From SB11 sp943370295 (GTDB lineage: Bacteria > Bacteroidota > Bacteroidia > UBA8524), in assembly GCA_943370295.1 (NCBI GenBank), contig CALRQL020000001.1, forward strand, positions 124,001 through 188,000: 64,000 nt of DNA, given 5' to 3'. Under the pieces are notes generated by a model. It had not been told where the DNA came from and searched no databases. It saw only the letters and a list, made by a program, of their open reading frames with translations. The stretch's first letter is position 1, and every line of letters begins with the position of its first letter. The position numbers and the translations under genes were made by a program. Positions 12,001 through 18,785 of this stretch are shown here, piece by piece.

Positions 12001-14035
12001 CCCCAAACCGCTGGCAAACTTTGGTACAGATGTAAACAACGGGTGTACACCTAAAACATTTATCATAACCAATACCAGTACAGCATTCCCCGACAGGTAT
12101 TATTGGGATTTCGGCGACGGCGATACCAGCACCGCGCAAAACCCGCCACCACATACCTATACTACTGATTCGGTAATACGTACATTCACGATAAGACTGC
12201 GTGTTGAGAATAAGTGCGGATTTGATACTGTATCGCGCAGGGTAACTGTACAACCTAAAAATGCCCGTTCATTCTTCGGTATTGATAGTTTGGTGGGTTG
12301 CGTACCGCATACCATTCAAGTAACCGATTTCTCGGTAGGAGCTACCAGTTTAAGTTACGATTTCGGTGATGGTAATACATCGGCTAACCGCAATCCTTCG
12401 CATACCTTTAATACACCCGGTACATACATTGTACGACAGTTTATTGCAAATAATTGTACGCAAGATACCAGTCAGTTAACGGTTACTGTATTGCCTCCGC
12501 CTGCGGTTTCATTTACCAAAGTGCCTTCTACTCAATGTAAGGGGCAGGGCATTCAGTTCCAAAGCCAAGCCGCTAACATAGCCGGTTTCCGTTGGGATTT
12601 TGGTAACGGTGATACATCAGTATTAAACAACCCTGTGTACAGTTATCCTAACTCGGGTACTTATACCGTGCGATTGTTTGTGGTTTCATCAATTAACGGC
12701 TGTACTAACCAATTCCAAGACACGATTACTATCCATGCTCCACCGGTGCCCGTACTAACGGCTGACAGCACCCAAGGCTGCCCGCCGCATAGGGTAAACT
12801 TTAGCGATGGCAGCGCGGGTTCAGTATTTGTAACGTGGAAGTTTGGCGATGGCAACGGCTCGTCGGTAATTAACCCAACTCATACCTATACTACAACAGG
12901 GGTTTATACGGCACGTATGATTGTGCGTAACGCAAGGGGTTGCGAAGATTCTACCGACCGCTTGATACAGGTGCATCCTGTCCCTGTGGCTGCGTTTACA
13001 CAAACCAGCACCTTCTGCGATGTGCCTTCGGTAGTTAATTTTACTAATGGTTCAACAGGAGCAACAGGCTATTTCTGGGACTTTGGAAATACCCTTACCT
13101 CAGCAAATACCAATCCGTCGGTAACGTATACTAATTTTGGTACTTATACCACAGTTCTTAGGGCAAATAACCAGTTTGGCTGTCAAGATACTGCCAGTGC
13201 CGTGTTTGAAGTATTCCGCAGACCTATTCCCACAGCCAGTCTTGATACAGCTGACGGGTGTCCGCCTGTGGAGGTGAACTTTAGTTCAAACTCACAATTT
13301 GCCACTACCTATTTATGGGATTTTGGCGATGGTAATACATCTACCCAACAAAACCCAACACATACTTATACCACAGCAGGTACATTCCCTGTGAAGCTGA
13401 AAGTAACCAGTGGAGGTGCTTGTTCTGATTCAGTATTTGTGGGCACGGGGGTAACTGTTTACCCGGTTCCTTCGGCGGCGTTTACCTATACTTTTGCCAA
13501 CAGTAACTCACCCAACTACGGAGAAGCTACTTTCATTGACCAATCGGTAAATGCCAATACTTATTTGTGGGATTTTGGCGACGGTAATACCAGCACACAG
13601 CCCAGTCCTACACATAGGTACACGTTTACAGGCAATTATTTAATTACACAATACATTACCACTATAGACGGTTGCCGCGATACAGCACAAACCTTTATTG
13701 AGTTACCATTCTTTAAAGGATTGTTTGTGCCCAATGCCTTCACTCCGGGTGCGGGTGGGCCCGATGTTCGCACGTTCTTACCGGTAGGTATATCATTAAA
13801 AACATACCGATTGGGTATTTACGATGCATGGGGTAAATTGCTGTGGGAAACCACTGATTTGGTTGATACTAAACCTGCTGTTGGTTGGGATGGATTTACC
13901 GATGGAGCACCCTGTCCGCAGGATGTGTATGTGTGGAAGGTAGAAGCAGAATTTTTGGATGGTTCAATTTGGCCCGGTCAAAAAGGCCCTAACGGTAAGT
14001 ACCATAGGGAGGGTACAGTAACGCTGATACGTTGA
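2..14035 (+). CDS. Giant PKD/Ig-like repeat surface adhesin, SprB-like, type B T9SS C-terminus (5' partial)
   Basis: The reading frame is open from the left edge, so the true start is outside the window; 4,677 residues are visible. The protein is almost wholly PKD-type beta-sandwich repeats of about 82-90 residues (recurring W.FGDG, NP..TY and GCxDS signatures), interspersed with Ig-like repeats carrying NN.I...Q..C and YQWQ.STDS..W signatures. The first half is a 607/608-residue super-repeat (5 PKD + 2 Ig-like); the second half is a 412-residue super-repeat (5 PKD). The last ~90 residues (VPNAFTP..., YDAWGKLLWE, W.G...G, VYVWKVE) form a CHU_C / gliding-motility type B sorting domain. In Flavobacterium johnsoniae proteins of this kind (SprB) are exported by T9SS and moved along the surface as adhesins. 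The next gene is a PorP/SprF protein, which fits that model. An adhesive role is inference. Confidence 0.93.
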   Translation: MYIRPAPEPDFTINDSMQCLNGNSVTFTNTSSIQSGTVSYKWIFSNTVSDTSVATSPTKVYTTADTFAVKLIVTSNFGCRDSVSKNVYLFPKPDMAFNVNDSEQCFTGNSFVFTNGSSISSGTVNYKWQFSSDPADTSVLNNPTKSYASNGVFPVKLIGTSDQGCKDSVSANMTVFAEPLAGFSINDTDQCINGNNFIFTDTSVVGGLYSRQWTFGDGSGSTIAAPSKSYATADTFIVKLVVTINAGGCKDSVSTPVYVYPQPVAAYTINDSIQCYPGHSFVFNNGTTIASGSNTYLWKFNVPTGTTDTSNLTNPTKNYPASGTYIVRLTATSDKGCKDSTQHQVTATPIINNNVVASNQGLCSGSTPDSLVQSGASVSGGSGAFTYQWQESTDSAVWTNIVGATGVNYQPPALTANRWYRRVVTSGDCADTSVPVKITVTPAITNNTITANQIVCAGFAPSQFNGSTPAGGLGSFTYQWQISTDSNTWNNIVGAQSIDYTSGVLTQTTYFRRLVTSGVCTQPSNVVKVLVNPKPTVSFTTASVCLGLAANYTSTSTIATGSITQYTWTYGDGNGGTGSSQSHTYASVGSYTIKLIAASDSGCTDSTTRTINVHHKPTASFVSNDTCLGFGNGFNASASSVGAGSITNYGWNFGDATTGSGVTTTKTYAAHGSYNVKLIVTTDSSCRDSITQAVVVHPRPVPNFTTNDSDQCVNGNSFTYTNSTSIASGSSTYLWNLGEGAIDTSTQTNTSKTYAVNGNYSVKLIATSNFGCIDSVTKPVIVYAKPTPAYSINDTDQCLNGNSFIFTNGSTVNPVVGLSYFWRFGDGSTSTQTNPTKTYSAEGTYTVRLVVTSVNGCVDSIEKTVYVYPKPNPAFTINDTLQCYNGNLFIYTNGSTIASGTQTYFWKLNLLDALDTSTQTNVTKTYTASGNLTVRLTATSDRGCKDSIQRNIIVRPDITNNTIASAQNICSGSIPDTLRHTGVAINGGDGTFTYQWQQSTDSLSWSNIGSATSASYSSPALFTTTWFRRVAVSGPCSDTSAPIKITVTPGIGNNIISANQSQCAGFTPSKFNGTVPTGGSGVYTYQWQFSLDSAAWSNITSGTDTNFQAGVLNQTTWYRRLATSNSCTVISNPIKVNVNPKPAASFTAPSVCFGLNATFTSTSTIATGAITQYNWTFGDGNTASGTSGPQNAYGAVGSYTAKLIVTSDSGCVDSTTRTLWVHPKPTASFVYNDTCHTYQHSFNAAASAVASGSITNYSWNFGDATNGSGVTTNKTYTLVNTYNVKLVVTTDSACRDSITQSVIVYPNPVADFTTNDTDQCVNGNNFVFTNATSIASGTVTYGWNFGESATDTSSQTNTSKVYAANGTYNVGLVAVSNIGCRDTVTKPMTVYAKPAQAFTINDTDQCLNGNSFVFTNTSNITPAVGLSYLWTFDDVATSTQTSPTKTYAYDDTFAVKLVVTSINGCSDSVTQNVYVYPKPSPDFNINDSMQCFGPNLYTFTNQSVINSGTMTHFWRFDVLTANDTSSQTSPTKSYATDGTYTIRLTATSDKGCKDSVENQVTIKPDIINNDIATDQFLCQGETPDTLVPLSGPVSGGDNTFSYRWEQTTDSANWTAIGGASDTLYAPSALSVTTWYRRIVTSGPCEDTSAPVKIFVTPSIGNNTITANQTICEGFAPAQFAGSLPTGGLGVYNYQWQISTDSVSWSNIGGATDTSYQSGVLTQTRFFRRRVSSGACPTISNVVKVTVHPKPVAAYTTASVCFGFDANFTSSSTVSVGSIVQSEWIYGDGNTDTGSSATNNFTAAGAYTPKLIVTTGEGCKDSTTRPINIHPKPVAAYQHNDTCFDDLTSFDASTSTVATGSITGYNWDLSDGATASAVTASHTYSAVGNYQVKLIVTTDSACQDSITKTVFVHPNPVAAFTMNDSDQCLNGNSFVFTNGSSVASGSNTYNWNFGQSAADSSNQTSPTKVYTASGNYTVRLIAITNFGCRDTATRPTVVYAKPAQAFNINDTDQCINGNSFTFTNTSNITPAVGLTYRWTFGNGDTSVQTSPTKVYTVAGTYPVKLRVTSVFGCADSVTKTVYVYPKPNPAFTINDTLQCFGPNVFTFTNGSTIGSGTINNFWKFDLLNAGDTSSQTSPVHTYTNDGTFTIRLVTTSDKGCKDSTEKQVTVKPDILNNVINTPQFICEGSTPDTLRQAGSTVSGGDNTFTYQWQRSTDSLTWVNISGATADRFGPPALSVTTWYRRVVNSGPCTDTSAPIKIHVTPAITNNTINSSQTICYAQTPAQLSSGATGGGNGTFTYLWQQSNNSTTWGTAIGTSSTINYQPDALFDTTYYRRRIISGSCTTVSNVLKIAVKPLPVVNWGATTVCYPEPTVFSDSSTVNQGSNSGFSWTFGDGTTSTQQNSSKVYVAGTYTAKLIVTTNFGCRDSLSQSITVHPKPQAGYSSQNNCFGFASTFTDTAKVSSGSVVSWAWAFGDGFTSSAKNASRTYFTHGTYNVRQIVTTDRGCKDTVIKPIVIHPKPTANFGVTTVCYPNSSQFTDSSTIATGSLISRAWDFGDSATSALTNPSHTYATDGVYITKLIVTSNQGCRDSVFKAVTVNPLPTVVFTGDTLACVNRNVFFSNTTSGAASYVWNYGDGNTSTSSVGSNTYANPGVYRVVLVATTAYGCVDSTARTIRIIGAPVPAFTLAPDTGCAPLKVVFTNATTGLHISYDWNFGNGQSSALFNPDTVTYFQSQRNDSTYYITLSATNICGTTQAVDSVRVFPKPVANFAFNVNNGCTPATFTITNTTTAFPDNFIWDLGNGTTSTATNPTSPVYTTVDSVSIYRVRLTAFNHCGTDTISRNLTIYPTPHAAFTAPNNCFGFTSNFTDSAWVGSGSVTNWSWTFGDGNFSSAQSPTNTYINHGTYNVRQIAISDRGCRDTITKPITIYPKPAARFGATTSCFRDSTRFTDSTTVASGSIVSRTWTFGDGNGSSITNPRNLYSNAGTYTAKLIVVSDLGCSDSNFKAVTVNPLPSIAFTGDTVECFNRTIFYTNNSTGAATYVWNYGDGNTSTGSVGSNTFAAPGYYRIVLVGRTVYGCEDSAAMVVRIIGPPTAAFTLVPDTGCAPLNVNFVNNSTGLYTSYDWDFGNGTASTLFTPPTATYIQSRTIDSLYFVTLRATNICATRSVTDTVTVFPKPVANFSINQTAGCSPAVFTVTNNTTAFPQTFFWDFGDGQTSTQQTPPSHIFTTAGTISTYKVFMRATNHCGSDTVSTTVTVYPKPVAGFSTQDNCYGFVSNFTDTSKVGVGSITTRNWAFGDGNSSSAQNATHTYFTHGTYNVTQIVVTDRGCRDTTTKPIVIHPKPVANFGVNAACFRDSSSFIDSSTVALGSLTNWVWTFGDGNGSNLRNPKNLYAANGNYNAKLIVTSNQGCRDSIIKPVTVHPLPIMAFTGDTVECFGRTVYYSNTSTGAASYVWNYGDGNTSTGPVGSNTFANPGYYRVVLVGRTVYGCEDSTALVVRIISPPAPAFTLLPDTGCAPLNVNFVNNSTGIYTTYNWNLGNGTTSTLFTPPTATYIQSRTIDSLYFVTLNATNICGTRSVTDTITVFPKPVANFTINQTAGCSPAVFTVTNATTAFPQTFFWDFGNGNTSTAQNPPAETFVTGSTISTYKVFMRATNHCGSDTFSTIVTVYPKPVAGFSTQDNCYGFASNFTDTSKVGVGSITARNWAFGDGNGSSTQKPAHTYFNFGTYNVTQIVVTDRGCRDTITKPIVIHPKPVANFGVTTSCFRDSSRFTDSSTVALGTLTNWVWTFGDGNGSTLQHPRNLYSSNGNYTSKLIVTSDWGCRDSVIKPVTVHPLPIVAFSGDTLECINRDVFYNNSTVGASTYVWNYGDGKTSTGSVGRNNYTTPGYYRVVLVARTVYGCEDSAAMIVHIIGPPNPALVTLPDTGCAPLQVNFVNNSTGEFTSYDWDFGNGVTSTQFTPPPVTYPQSLLADTAYTVALRATNICATRLVTRLVRVFPKPLANFGTDVNNGCTPKTFIITNTSTAFPDRYYWDFGDGDTSTAQNPPPHTYTTDSVIRTFTIRLRVENKCGFDTVSRRVTVQPKNARSFFGIDSLVGCVPHTIQVTDFSVGATSLSYDFGDGNTSANRNPSHTFNTPGTYIVRQFIANNCTQDTSQLTVTVLPPPAVSFTKVPSTQCKGQGIQFQSQAANIAGFRWDFGNGDTSVLNNPVYSYPNSGTYTVRLFVVSSINGCTNQFQDTITIHAPPVPVLTADSTQGCPPHRVNFSDGSAGSVFVTWKFGDGNGSSVINPTHTYTTTGVYTARMIVRNARGCEDSTDRLIQVHPVPVAAFTQTSTFCDVPSVVNFTNGSTGATGYFWDFGNTLTSANTNPSVTYTNFGTYTTVLRANNQFGCQDTASAVFEVFRRPIPTASLDTADGCPPVEVNFSSNSQFATTYLWDFGDGNTSTQQNPTHTYTTAGTFPVKLKVTSGGACSDSVFVGTGVTVYPVPSAAFTYTFANSNSPNYGEATFIDQSVNANTYLWDFGDGNTSTQPSPTHRYTFTGNYLITQYITTIDGCRDTAQTFIELPFFKGLFVPNAFTPGAGGPDVRTFLPVGISLKTYRLGIYDAWGKLLWETTDLVDTKPAVGWDGFTDGAPCPQDVYVWKVEAEFLDGSIWPGQKGPNGKYHREGTVTLIR

Positions 14036-15123
14036 TAAATAAGGTGAAAAGGTTTTATATACTGTTTATAGGAGTATTACTTGGGGGCTTTGCATACGGG
14101 CAAGACCCTGCGTTTTCGCAGATATTTAATAATCGCGTTTACTTAAATCCTGCATTTGTTGGCGTTGACGAGGGTCATCGGGTGGCGCTTACCCACCGTA
14201 ATATGTGGCGTACCTTGCCCCGTCACTATGTAACCACTACGGCTACTTATGATTTTAAACCTTGTGCGTTTCCACGCATTGGTTTGGGGTTGGTAGCCAT
14301 GAGCAATACCGAAGGAGATGGCAGGCTTAAATCCACTGAAGGAGGCTTTGTATTTGCAGTACATAACCCGTTTAGTTTTTCACGCAGACGTAAAGATCAT
14401 ACAGCGGGGGCTATTAGTTTTGCCCTGCAAACCACATTTATAAGCCGAAGTATTGATTGGGATAAGTTGGTGTTTGGCGACCAGCTTGACCCTGTGATGG
14501 GGGTGGTGTTGCCGAAATCAGCTCAGGTTAGCCCTGAGTTTAGACCTGTGAATAACGTTGATTTTGCCGCAGGATTTTTGTGGCGCCAACGTTTATACTT
14601 TAGTAAACGGTTGGATATGAGTATGCACTTGGGTGCTGCCATACACCATATTTTTAAACCTCAAGAAGGGCTTTTAGTTAACGGGATTATGCCCCAAAAA
14701 CTAACGATACACGGCGGTGTTTTGATACCGCTAAGTAAGTATAATTACATTATCCCCGGGTTTCGTTATTTAGGACAAAACCTACAGTTGAGTAATCACA
14801 AGGTATTTGATATTAATGCGATGTACCTGAACCGTAAAGTGTTTGGTGGGGCATCGTACCGTATTAATCCTGTTAACTACTATTTCAAACAAACCGATGC
14901 GGTGGTGTTTTTTGCGGGGTATGAGTTTGACTTGTCAAAAGAAACCTCACTACGGATGACGTATAGCTTTGATACGAACTTTAAAGGGGTGTCTAGCGGT
15001 AATTTCTTCACTCACGAGATAAACATTATCCTGTTTAACCTTAGTAAATGCAGAAACGACCTTGCAAGGCTCAACAAAAACATTTGCGATTACCAAGGCA
15101 AGGGCGTTCCTAAAATATTTTAA
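14032..15123 (+). CDS. PorP/SprF family T9SS-associated outer-membrane protein
   Basis: About 360 residues with an N-terminal signal peptide (hydrophobic FYILFIGVLLGGFAYG then Q) and the family opening QDPAFSQ.FNN..YLNPAF.G. The remainder is beta-barrel-like with alternating polar and aromatic strands. The start is uncertain: a TTG at 14032 overlaps the stop codon of the adhesin gene, and a GTG at 14044 would give a cleaner signal peptide beginning MKRFYIL. Either way the genes are translationally close and surely co-transcribed. SprF in F. johnsoniae is specifically required to secrete SprB, so this is very likely the dedicated partner of the upstream adhesin. It is convergent with the methyltransferase gene, with only 5 bp between the stops. 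Confidence 0.9.
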   Translation: MINKVKRFYILFIGVLLGGFAYGQDPAFSQIFNNRVYLNPAFVGVDEGHRVALTHRNMWRTLPRHYVTTTATYDFKPCAFPRIGLGLVAMSNTEGDGRLKSTEGGFVFAVHNPFSFSRRRKDHTAGAISFALQTTFISRSIDWDKLVFGDQLDPVMGVVLPKSAQVSPEFRPVNNVDFAAGFLWRQRLYFSKRLDMSMHLGAAIHHIFKPQEGLLVNGIMPQKLTIHGGVLIPLSKYNYIIPGFRYLGQNLQLSNHKVFDINAMYLNRKVFGGASYRINPVNYYFKQTDAVVFFAGYEFDLSKETSLRMTYSFDTNFKGVSSGNFFTHEINIILFNLSKCRNDLARLNKNICDYQGKGVPKIF

Positions 15124-15128
15124 GCGGA

Positions 15129-15845
15129 TTATTTCTTTACGGCTTCCAGTGAAATCTGCTGGAAAGGCTCGCCCATATTGTTATAGGTGCGTGTTATCAG
15201 TTCCATAGCAGTTATTTCAAGTCCGTGTTTATTGTACAATGTAGTAAGGTGTTCGGGGGTTTCAAACCTAAAGGGATAGTAATTCCCGTGGTAGGGGGCA
15301 GTTTCCCTATAAATACCTGTGATCGTATAATCGTCAATCTTTTCAGCGGGAGCATAGTTTATAAAAGCTTCGGATGCTGCTGATGGAGTATAGCTAAATA
15401 CTTTTCCGCCGGTTTTCAATACCCTGGCTACTTGCGCAAGGAAGTTCTCAAAATCAGCAACCGCAAGGCAATTGCTTGAGAAAACATCTACAACAGCATC
15501 AAAATAGTTGTCTTCATAAGGCATTTCAGTCATTGAACCAACAGTAAGCTCAGCAGATGCACCCCATTTATCCAGCATTTGTTTGCCCAATTCAATAGAT
15601 GCTGCACTCAAATCAATACCGTATGCGGCAAAGTTTTCTTTGCCAATCATCCACAAATTACTGCATGAGCCGCAACCTGCTTCAAGAATTTTTATGTTTT
15701 TACGTTCGTTAAATGGGATTTTAAAAAAATTACGTCCCATAAAGCGCAGCAGCTCTTCGTTAGGGTATAATCGTTGCGCCTTAAAGCCTGCTTGCGTGTA
15801 TGATTTCTCATACCATTGTTGTGTGCTTGAAATCGTATTTTCCAT
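15129..15845 (-). CDS. Class I SAM-dependent methyltransferase
   Basis: A 238-residue soluble protein with a Rossmann methyltransferase core. Motif I is ILEAGCGSCSNLW around residues 53-65, the acidic strand end is YGIDLS, and the motif IV region is DAVVDVFSSNCL, followed by the post-core ARVLKTGGKVFSYTP. The substrate cannot be deduced. It starts 2 bp after the stop of the upstream GNAT/FemAB-like gene, so the two form an operon. Small-molecule or aminoacyl modification is possible, but nothing in the sequence decides it. Confidence 0.85.
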   Translation of the reverse strand: MENTISSTQQWYEKSYTQAGFKAQRLYPNEELLRFMGRNFFKIPFNERKNIKILEAGCGSCSNLWMIGKENFAAYGIDLSAASIELGKQMLDKWGASAELTVGSMTEMPYEDNYFDAVVDVFSSNCLAVADFENFLAQVARVLKTGGKVFSYTPSAASEAFINYAPAEKIDDYTITGIYRETAPYHGNYYPFRFETPEHLTTLYNKHGLEITAMELITRTYNNMGEPFQQISLEAVKK

Positions 15846-15847
15846 GT

Positions 15848-16816
15848 TTAAAAAGTAGCTGTAAATATGGTGTGGGTGCGCATAAGCTTTGTGAACCCCG
15901 TTTTAAAATAGAAAATTCTTGCCTCTTTTGCATCGGTATTTGTTTGCGGCAGATTACCTAAATTAAACTCTTCAAGGCCTATATCTTTTGCGTGATATAT
16001 AGCCCTTAATAAATTATTATGGGCAAGACCTATATCAGCGGCCATGAGTTCCCTATCGTATACGCCTACACAATAGTACGCATTTTTTTTGCCGTGTGTT
16101 ACCAATGTACCTGAGGCTAATTTATTGTTGTAGTAGCCCAATACAAGGTATGCTTCGTTATTAAGCAGCGATTCGTATTGCAGGTCCCAACTTTTATCGC
16201 TGCGGGTAATCCTGCCGGATGTATGGCGGTGGAAATCTCTGAAACTGATAAATTGCTCGTAGTTTGGGTTTTTGTGGGATATAACTTGTGTAGGAATGTT
16301 TTTCTCGCTCCAATTAATGAGTGATTTGTAGCTTTTTCTTACCCCGGCTTTGATGATTTCTTTTGATTCAAGGAGGTCGAGATAGGCTTCAAACCTCAAA
16401 TCAGTTTGGGTTAACTTGCTGAAGAAAACTGACAATAAATGAACGTTGTTATTAAATATTATTGTGCTGTAATTATTTTTTGCTGCAAACTCTTTTAAAG
16501 AACTAAAAAGCAGCGATAAGGCTTTTGCTTCTTTATCTCTGTTATCAGATACAGAGCTAACAATGTTTACAGGTTCATTAAAAAAAGAAAAAGTAGTGCC
16601 TGCTGAGTAGGCGAAGAGCGCAACAATAGGCTCATCACCTTCAAACACTATTATAGAGGTATTTTTATAATCGTTATCGCCGCAATATTCTTTCTTGTAC
16701 TCAATATTTAACGGCAAATAATCATAGGTGCCTGAAACGTAGCTCCTAAAAAAAATCGAATTATAAAAAGCATCAAGTTCCTGTGGCGTAAATGCCTCAA
16801 GCAGCCGGGCTTTCAT
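15848..16816 (-). CDS. GNAT/FemAB-like acyltransferase
   Basis: 322 residues resembling the GNAT_6/FemAB acyl-transferase fold. The C-terminal half carries RKSYKSLINW, then FRDFHRHTSGRITRS.KSW, LASGTLVTHGKKNAYYCVGVYDRE, a helix NNLLRAIYHAKDIGLEEFNLG and a terminal KTGF motif. This layout is typical of proteins that transfer an aminoacyl or acyl group onto a surface polymer or peptide. No signal peptide or membrane segment is visible. It is the first gene of a two-gene operon with the methyltransferase downstream. The exact substrate is unknown, and the family assignment rests on motif order rather than a search. Confidence 0.65.
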   Translation of the reverse strand: MKARLLEAFTPQELDAFYNSIFFRSYVSGTYDYLPLNIEYKKEYCGDNDYKNTSIIVFEGDEPIVALFAYSAGTTFSFFNEPVNIVSSVSDNRDKEAKALSLLFSSLKEFAAKNNYSTIIFNNNVHLLSVFFSKLTQTDLRFEAYLDLLESKEIIKAGVRKSYKSLINWSEKNIPTQVISHKNPNYEQFISFRDFHRHTSGRITRSDKSWDLQYESLLNNEAYLVLGYYNNKLASGTLVTHGKKNAYYCVGVYDRELMAADIGLAHNNLLRAIYHAKDIGLEEFNLGNLPQTNTDAKEARIFYFKTGFTKLMRTHTIFTATF

Positions 16817-17358
16817 TCGTAATAAATTATTTCTTATTTCATCAAAAACTTGACGGCATTACTTTTAAACAAAGGTTTTGGGTGTATAACATACTCACTG
16901 TCATGTCGGTTTATAGTTTTTATATAGTTAAGTTATAATGAACGTTTTTTGTCAAGTCAAAAAACCATAACCCCAACCCTGTTTCCGGTTTTTTTAAACC
17001 AACTGAATAATCCAGGCAAAAGAGTATTGCATTGTTGAAATCCTGAAGATGAACAACATACAAATGCTTTGTTGTGGGGGAATAATTATTTAAAGATCAA
17101 TGGAATAATACTAAAATATCAACCATCAGTACAATGACCTCATTAGCATTGTTCAAGGTAGTAGTGAACAAAGTCTAAGAGCCATTTTTATACGAAAGAG
17201 CAATTTATGACTTGAACTGTTTCAAATATATGTGAATTTTACATACTTGCAACCAGTATGAACAATATTTAATTAACAGTTACGTTGCCTTATTTTTCAG
17301 GTAACAGAAGGTGTTTTGTTGATATGCAAGTATCTGTATTTCAGTAAAAAGAAAAAGT
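16817..17358. other. AT-rich intergenic stretch with no recognisable gene
   Basis: About 540 bp between the GNAT-like gene start and the clpX stop codon. It is strongly AT-rich and all frames are broken by stops. I see no tRNA-like fold, long inverted repeat or convincing promoter apart from the region directly upstream of the GNAT-like start. It probably holds the promoter of the GNAT-methyltransferase operon and the 3' end of the clpX transcript. Confidence 0.5.
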
Positions 17359-18648
17359 TTAGGCAGCTTTTAGGTTTAGCTTCTCAAGTTTGGCTTTAGC
17401 GTATTCTAAATTTACAGTAATTTCTTTTAATTTTTTTGACGGAGCATCGTACATCCAATCCAGCATGATTGCTTCACAGATAGAACGAAGACCGCGGGCA
17501 CCCACTTTGTAGTCGTAAGCTTTGTCCACGATATAATCAATAACCTCAGGTTCAAAAATCAGGCTGGCACCTTCAATTTCAAACAGTTTTTCATATTGTT
17601 TTACCAAAGCATTTTTGGGCTCTAGTAAAATACGTTTAAGAGCAGGCTTATCTAATGGGTTTAAGAAGGTAAGTACCGGCAAACGGCCGATAATTTCCGG
17701 AATAAGCCCGTAGCTTTTTAAATCGGCAGGAGCAACGTATTTAAGCAGGTTGTTTTGGTCGTTTTCGGCCTCATCACCTTTTGATTTAAATCCTATTGCC
17801 TGTGTATCAATACGGCGGCTGATGATGGATTGTATGCCTTCAAAAGCCCCGCCGCAAATAAATAAGATGTTGCTGGTATCTACCTGCAAAAACTTTTGTT
17901 CAGGGTGTTTGCGTCCTCCTTGCGGGGGTATGTTAGCTACAGTGCCTTCAAGCAGTTTCAGCAAGCCTTGTTGCACACCTTCGCCGCTAACATCGCGGGT
18001 GATTGAGGGGTTATCGCCTTTGCGGCTTATTTTATCAATTTCATCAATGTATATAATACCGCGTTGGGCGGCTTCTACATTATAATCAGCAGCTTGTAAC
18101 AAGCGCGATATGGTGCTTTCTACATCTTCTCCCACATAACCGGCTTCGGTAAAAACTGTAGCATCGGCTATGCAAAAAGGCACATCCAATACTTTGGCAA
18201 GGGTGCGGGCAAGCAAAGTTTTGCCTGTGCCTGTTTCGCCTACCAGTAATATGTTTGACTTTTCAAGCTCAACACCGTTATCACTGATTTTGCTGTTAAT
18301 ACGTTTGTAGTGATTGTATACCGCTACCGAAAGTACTTTTTTAGCTTCATCTTGACCAATCACATATTCATCAAGGTGCTGTTTAATTTCAGCAGGGGTA
18401 AGAAGGCTTTTAGCCGTTTTGCTAAATGCACTTTTTTCCTTTTTATCCTTTTTTTCTTCGCTTTTCGGGGCAAAGCCAAGTTGCTGCTCTACTATGCTTC
18501 CGGCTTCAACAATGCAGGCATCACAAATTTGTGCCTCTTGGCCAGAAACAAGTAAGGCGGCATCGCTTGCCGGGCGACCGCAAAATGAACAGTAGGTGGT
18601 ATCTTTTTTGTTTTTCAAGAAGTGTAACTTTTGTGAGCGTAACAGCAA
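17359..18648 (-). CDS. clpX: ClpX, ATP-dependent unfoldase subunit of ClpXP
   Basis: 429 residues, a usual ClpX length. The N-terminal zinc-binding domain has Cys20, Cys23, Cys42 and Cys45 (CSFC...CDAC). The AAA+ module has Walker A GETGTGKT, Walker B IIYIDEID, the pore-1 loop GYVG, the RKH pore loop in GGRKHPEQ, sensor/arginine-finger regions and an IGF loop (AIGF) that docks on ClpP. The protein recognises tagged or damaged proteins and threads them into ClpP. The annotated ATG adds about 10 residues before the usual start zone; a TTG a few codons downstream is an alternative. It lies downstream of the two clpP genes on the same strand but behind a hairpin terminator, so it may also have its own promoter. 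Confidence 0.97.
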   Translation of the reverse strand: MLLRSQKLHFLKNKKDTTYCSFCGRPASDAALLVSGQEAQICDACIVEAGSIVEQQLGFAPKSEEKKDKKEKSAFSKTAKSLLTPAEIKQHLDEYVIGQDEAKKVLSVAVYNHYKRINSKISDNGVELEKSNILLVGETGTGKTLLARTLAKVLDVPFCIADATVFTEAGYVGEDVESTISRLLQAADYNVEAAQRGIIYIDEIDKISRKGDNPSITRDVSGEGVQQGLLKLLEGTVANIPPQGGRKHPEQKFLQVDTSNILFICGGAFEGIQSIISRRIDTQAIGFKSKGDEAENDQNNLLKYVAPADLKSYGLIPEIIGRLPVLTFLNPLDKPALKRILLEPKNALVKQYEKLFEIEGASLIFEPEVIDYIVDKAYDYKVGARGLRSICEAIMLDWMYDAPSKKLKEITVNLEYAKAKLEKLNLKAA

Positions 18649-18741
18649 AACAGCTCCTTATGGGGTAGTTGTATTAGCTCTGTTTTCAACTACAAATTTA
18701 GTATGAATTTATGGTATTTAAGGCACTATTGCAATAACAAA

Positions 18742-18767
18742 AAAGGCAGGCTGTTATGCCTGCCTTT
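18742..18767 (-). terminator. Rho-independent terminator after the clpP pair
   Basis: A perfect 9-bp stem (aaaggcagg / cctgccttt) followed, on the minus strand, by a T-rich run. It sits 19 bp beyond the stop of the second clpP gene and before clpX, so it separates or attenuates clpP and clpX transcription. Confidence 0.8.
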
Positions 18768-18785
18768 CTTTTATGGGGTGCAGGT

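Noticed and set aside
11720..12253. 177-residue minus-strand frame inside the giant adhesin gene
   Set aside because: It is antisense to a clear PKD-repeat coding frame. The protein is repetitive and basic, with no start signal; it arises from repeat composition.
1..14035. PKD-repeat nucleotide array as a possible CRISPR or satellite
   Set aside because: The units are diverged protein domains of 240-270 bp in one continuous frame, so they are coding repeats.
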